Positions 14,701-14,952 of a DNA stretch of 14,952 nucleotides are shown piece after piece (within the stretch, counting starts at the first letter, position 1; each line of letters begins with the position of its first letter). A program made the translations under genes and the position numbers. This stretch comes from DATJWY01 sp035500775 (GTDB lineage: Bacteria > Pseudomonadota > Alphaproteobacteria > Acetobacterales > Acetobacteraceae), in NCBI GenBank assembly GCA_035500775.1, contig DATJWY010000308.1:1-14952 (forward strand), in the 5' to 3' direction. The notes beneath the pieces were generated by a model. That model saw nothing but the letters and a program-made list of their open reading frames with translations, ran no database searches and was not told the origin of the DNA.

Positions 14701-14939
14701 AGGCGATCGAGATGGCGGAGCAGCAGGAGGCGCTGATCAACCGCGTGGCGCCGGAAACCGCCCTGGAAACCGCGCCGGCAGCCCCCGCCCCGGCGGCGCC
14801 CGCGCCGGAAGCCGCCGCGCAGGCGGAAGCCGTCGCCGAAGCCTCGGCCGAAGCCACGGCCGAAGAGCCGGCGATCAAGCCGGTGCTCGTCACCGGGGAA
14901 AGCGCCGGGGAAAAGAAGCGGGGCTGGTGGCGCCGCTGA
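11751..14939 (+). CDS. rne: ribonuclease E, alphaproteobacterial type with S1 insertion and GWW tail
   Basis: Single-strand endoribonuclease and scaffold of the RNA degradosome, 1062 aa. The S1 domain is split: its first part (about 36-82) is followed by an acidic, Ala/Glu-rich insertion (about 83-285, charged helix-like at 91-113), then resumes at NYKIQEVIRRRQVLLIQVVKEERG. The 5'-sensor and RNase H-like segments run to about 400. Catalytic aspartates are D503 (AIDVNSG) and D546 (VIDFIDM). The zinc-link cysteines are C604 and C607 (CAHCGGTG). Beyond about 690 the chain is disordered Ala/Pro/Glu with Arg-rich patches at 765-779, 881-899 and 943-954, likely RNA binding. A more ordered island follows at 972-998, and the end is KKRGWWRR. 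A terminal GWW is the PNPase-docking motif reported for Caulobacter RNase E. RNase G is excluded by length and tail. Confidence 0.97.
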   Translation: MTKRMLIDASHAEETRVVVLDGNRLEDFDVETASRKQLKGSIYLAKVVRVEPSLQAAFVEYGGNRHGFLAFSEIHPDYYQIPVADRQRLLRMQEEEARAEEEAEEAAEARARANHGPAAEEQPGLTVSEEQAALTEAEEPAGLPADAGADAGTDALGAEYAEPATPPVSPALAPAFNGGEAAGFAPAGDEASDAETPRPAAQPLQIAQATRAGAPENDEPGLPPDLGHDTAPEAAEAASTEAAETALRQFPAEEGEDAEAAPPPETVGGETGEEARERRTPRFMRNYKIQEVIRRRQVLLIQVVKEERGSKGAALTTYISLAGRYAVLMPNSPRGGGISRKITSAADRRRLKEITTELELPRGMGIIVRTAGANRPKPEIKRDCEYLLRLWDDIREHTMRSVAPALIYEEASLIKRAVRDVYSGDVEEILVDGEEGWRAARDFMRMLMPSHARKVQLWRDNGQSLFARHNVEAQLDAMMMPTAQLRSGGYLVINQTEALVAIDVNSGRSTRERGIEETALRTNLEAADEVARQLRLRDLAGLIVIDFIDMESRKHNAMVERRLKEALKDDRARIQVGQISHFGLMEMSRQRLRPSIGETSFTACAHCGGTGLVRSTESAALAVLRAIEEEGAKRRAAEILVHVAGTTALYILNHKRQRLSEIEARCAMRVGFATDDTLRPAETRIERLRAQIPSEVPVPVIAAPPPEPEVETIEAEEPAVEIEEEAPEAARAEPARAAPSGQRPAAATPAANGGNGSAEASEEERRRKRRRRRRRGGRREETGAEAAPMPEGTEQPDIEPRFVVVTPEEAEPVALVPEPAEAVAEPAVPAEAPLAATPEAVLPIAAETVTETAEAIAPTPEEAPAPAELAPEAAEPKAAPKRGRARTTAAAPRARRSRKATAAVTETPAAPAEAEAAPAPEAVTAATPAPAPETEGEDAQARTKRSRRGGRRRREEMPAEEAPMPYVGPTPADPFAGSGFDLFEAIEMAEQQEALINRVAPETALETAPAAPAPAAPAPEAAAQAEAVAEASAEATAEEPAIKPVLVTGESAGEKKRGWWRR

Positions 14940-14952
14940 GACTCAAGACCCG

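Noticed and set aside
1..14952. CRISPR array, rRNA or complete insertion sequence
   Set aside because: No regularly spaced direct repeats, no rRNA motifs and no transposase coding region were found in either strand.

Overview
The window looks like chromosomal DNA of a high-GC alphaproteobacterium. My best guess is an Acetobacteraceae-like member of the Rhodospirillales. The evidence is the gene set and order (rne divergent from amiC, then mrcA and prfB), the RNase E architecture (acidic insertion in the S1 domain and a C-terminal GWW tail), and abundant short GC-rich palindromes of a kind I associate with that family. The taxonomic call is an inference.

Layout. Positions 1-932 hold the end of a polysaccharide operon on the minus strand: a phosphoglycosyl transferase followed by the first 28 codons of an unknown gene. 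Positions 933-1366 are intergenic, with several hairpins. A fuculose-phosphate-aldolase-like class II aldolase (1367-2017, minus) and an 80-aa conserved hypothetical protein (2147-2389, minus) follow. The 80-aa gene is bracketed by palindromic repeats A and B. prfB (2575-3706, minus) needs a programmed +1 frameshift, and the signal is intact. mrcA, encoding penicillin-binding protein 1A, occupies 3763-6321 (minus).

Positions 6411-9921 hold a module bounded by two long, inverted, mosaic palindromic repeats (L and R). It contains about 570 bp of unassigned lower-GC DNA, an ABC-F ATPase (7135-8757, plus) and a TMEM175-family channel (8866-9459, minus). amiC, a Tat-type N-acetylmuramoyl-L-alanine amidase, follows at 9921-10787 (minus). 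A 960-bp divergent region comes next, and its rne-proximal part is rich in hairpins. Then rne (11751-14939, plus) runs nearly to the window end.

How they work together. amiC (peptidoglycan hydrolysis) and mrcA (peptidoglycan synthesis) act on the cell wall. rne and prfB act on RNA decay and translation termination. In many alphaproteobacteria rne-amiC-mrcA-prfB are direct neighbours. Here the block is split between amiC and mrcA by the repeat-bounded ABC-F/TMEM175 module. I see no clearly new biological system. The items most worth following are this module and its repeats, the 389-bp segment around the 80-aa gene with perfect 13-bp inverted ends, the structured rne leader, and the prfB recoding site.
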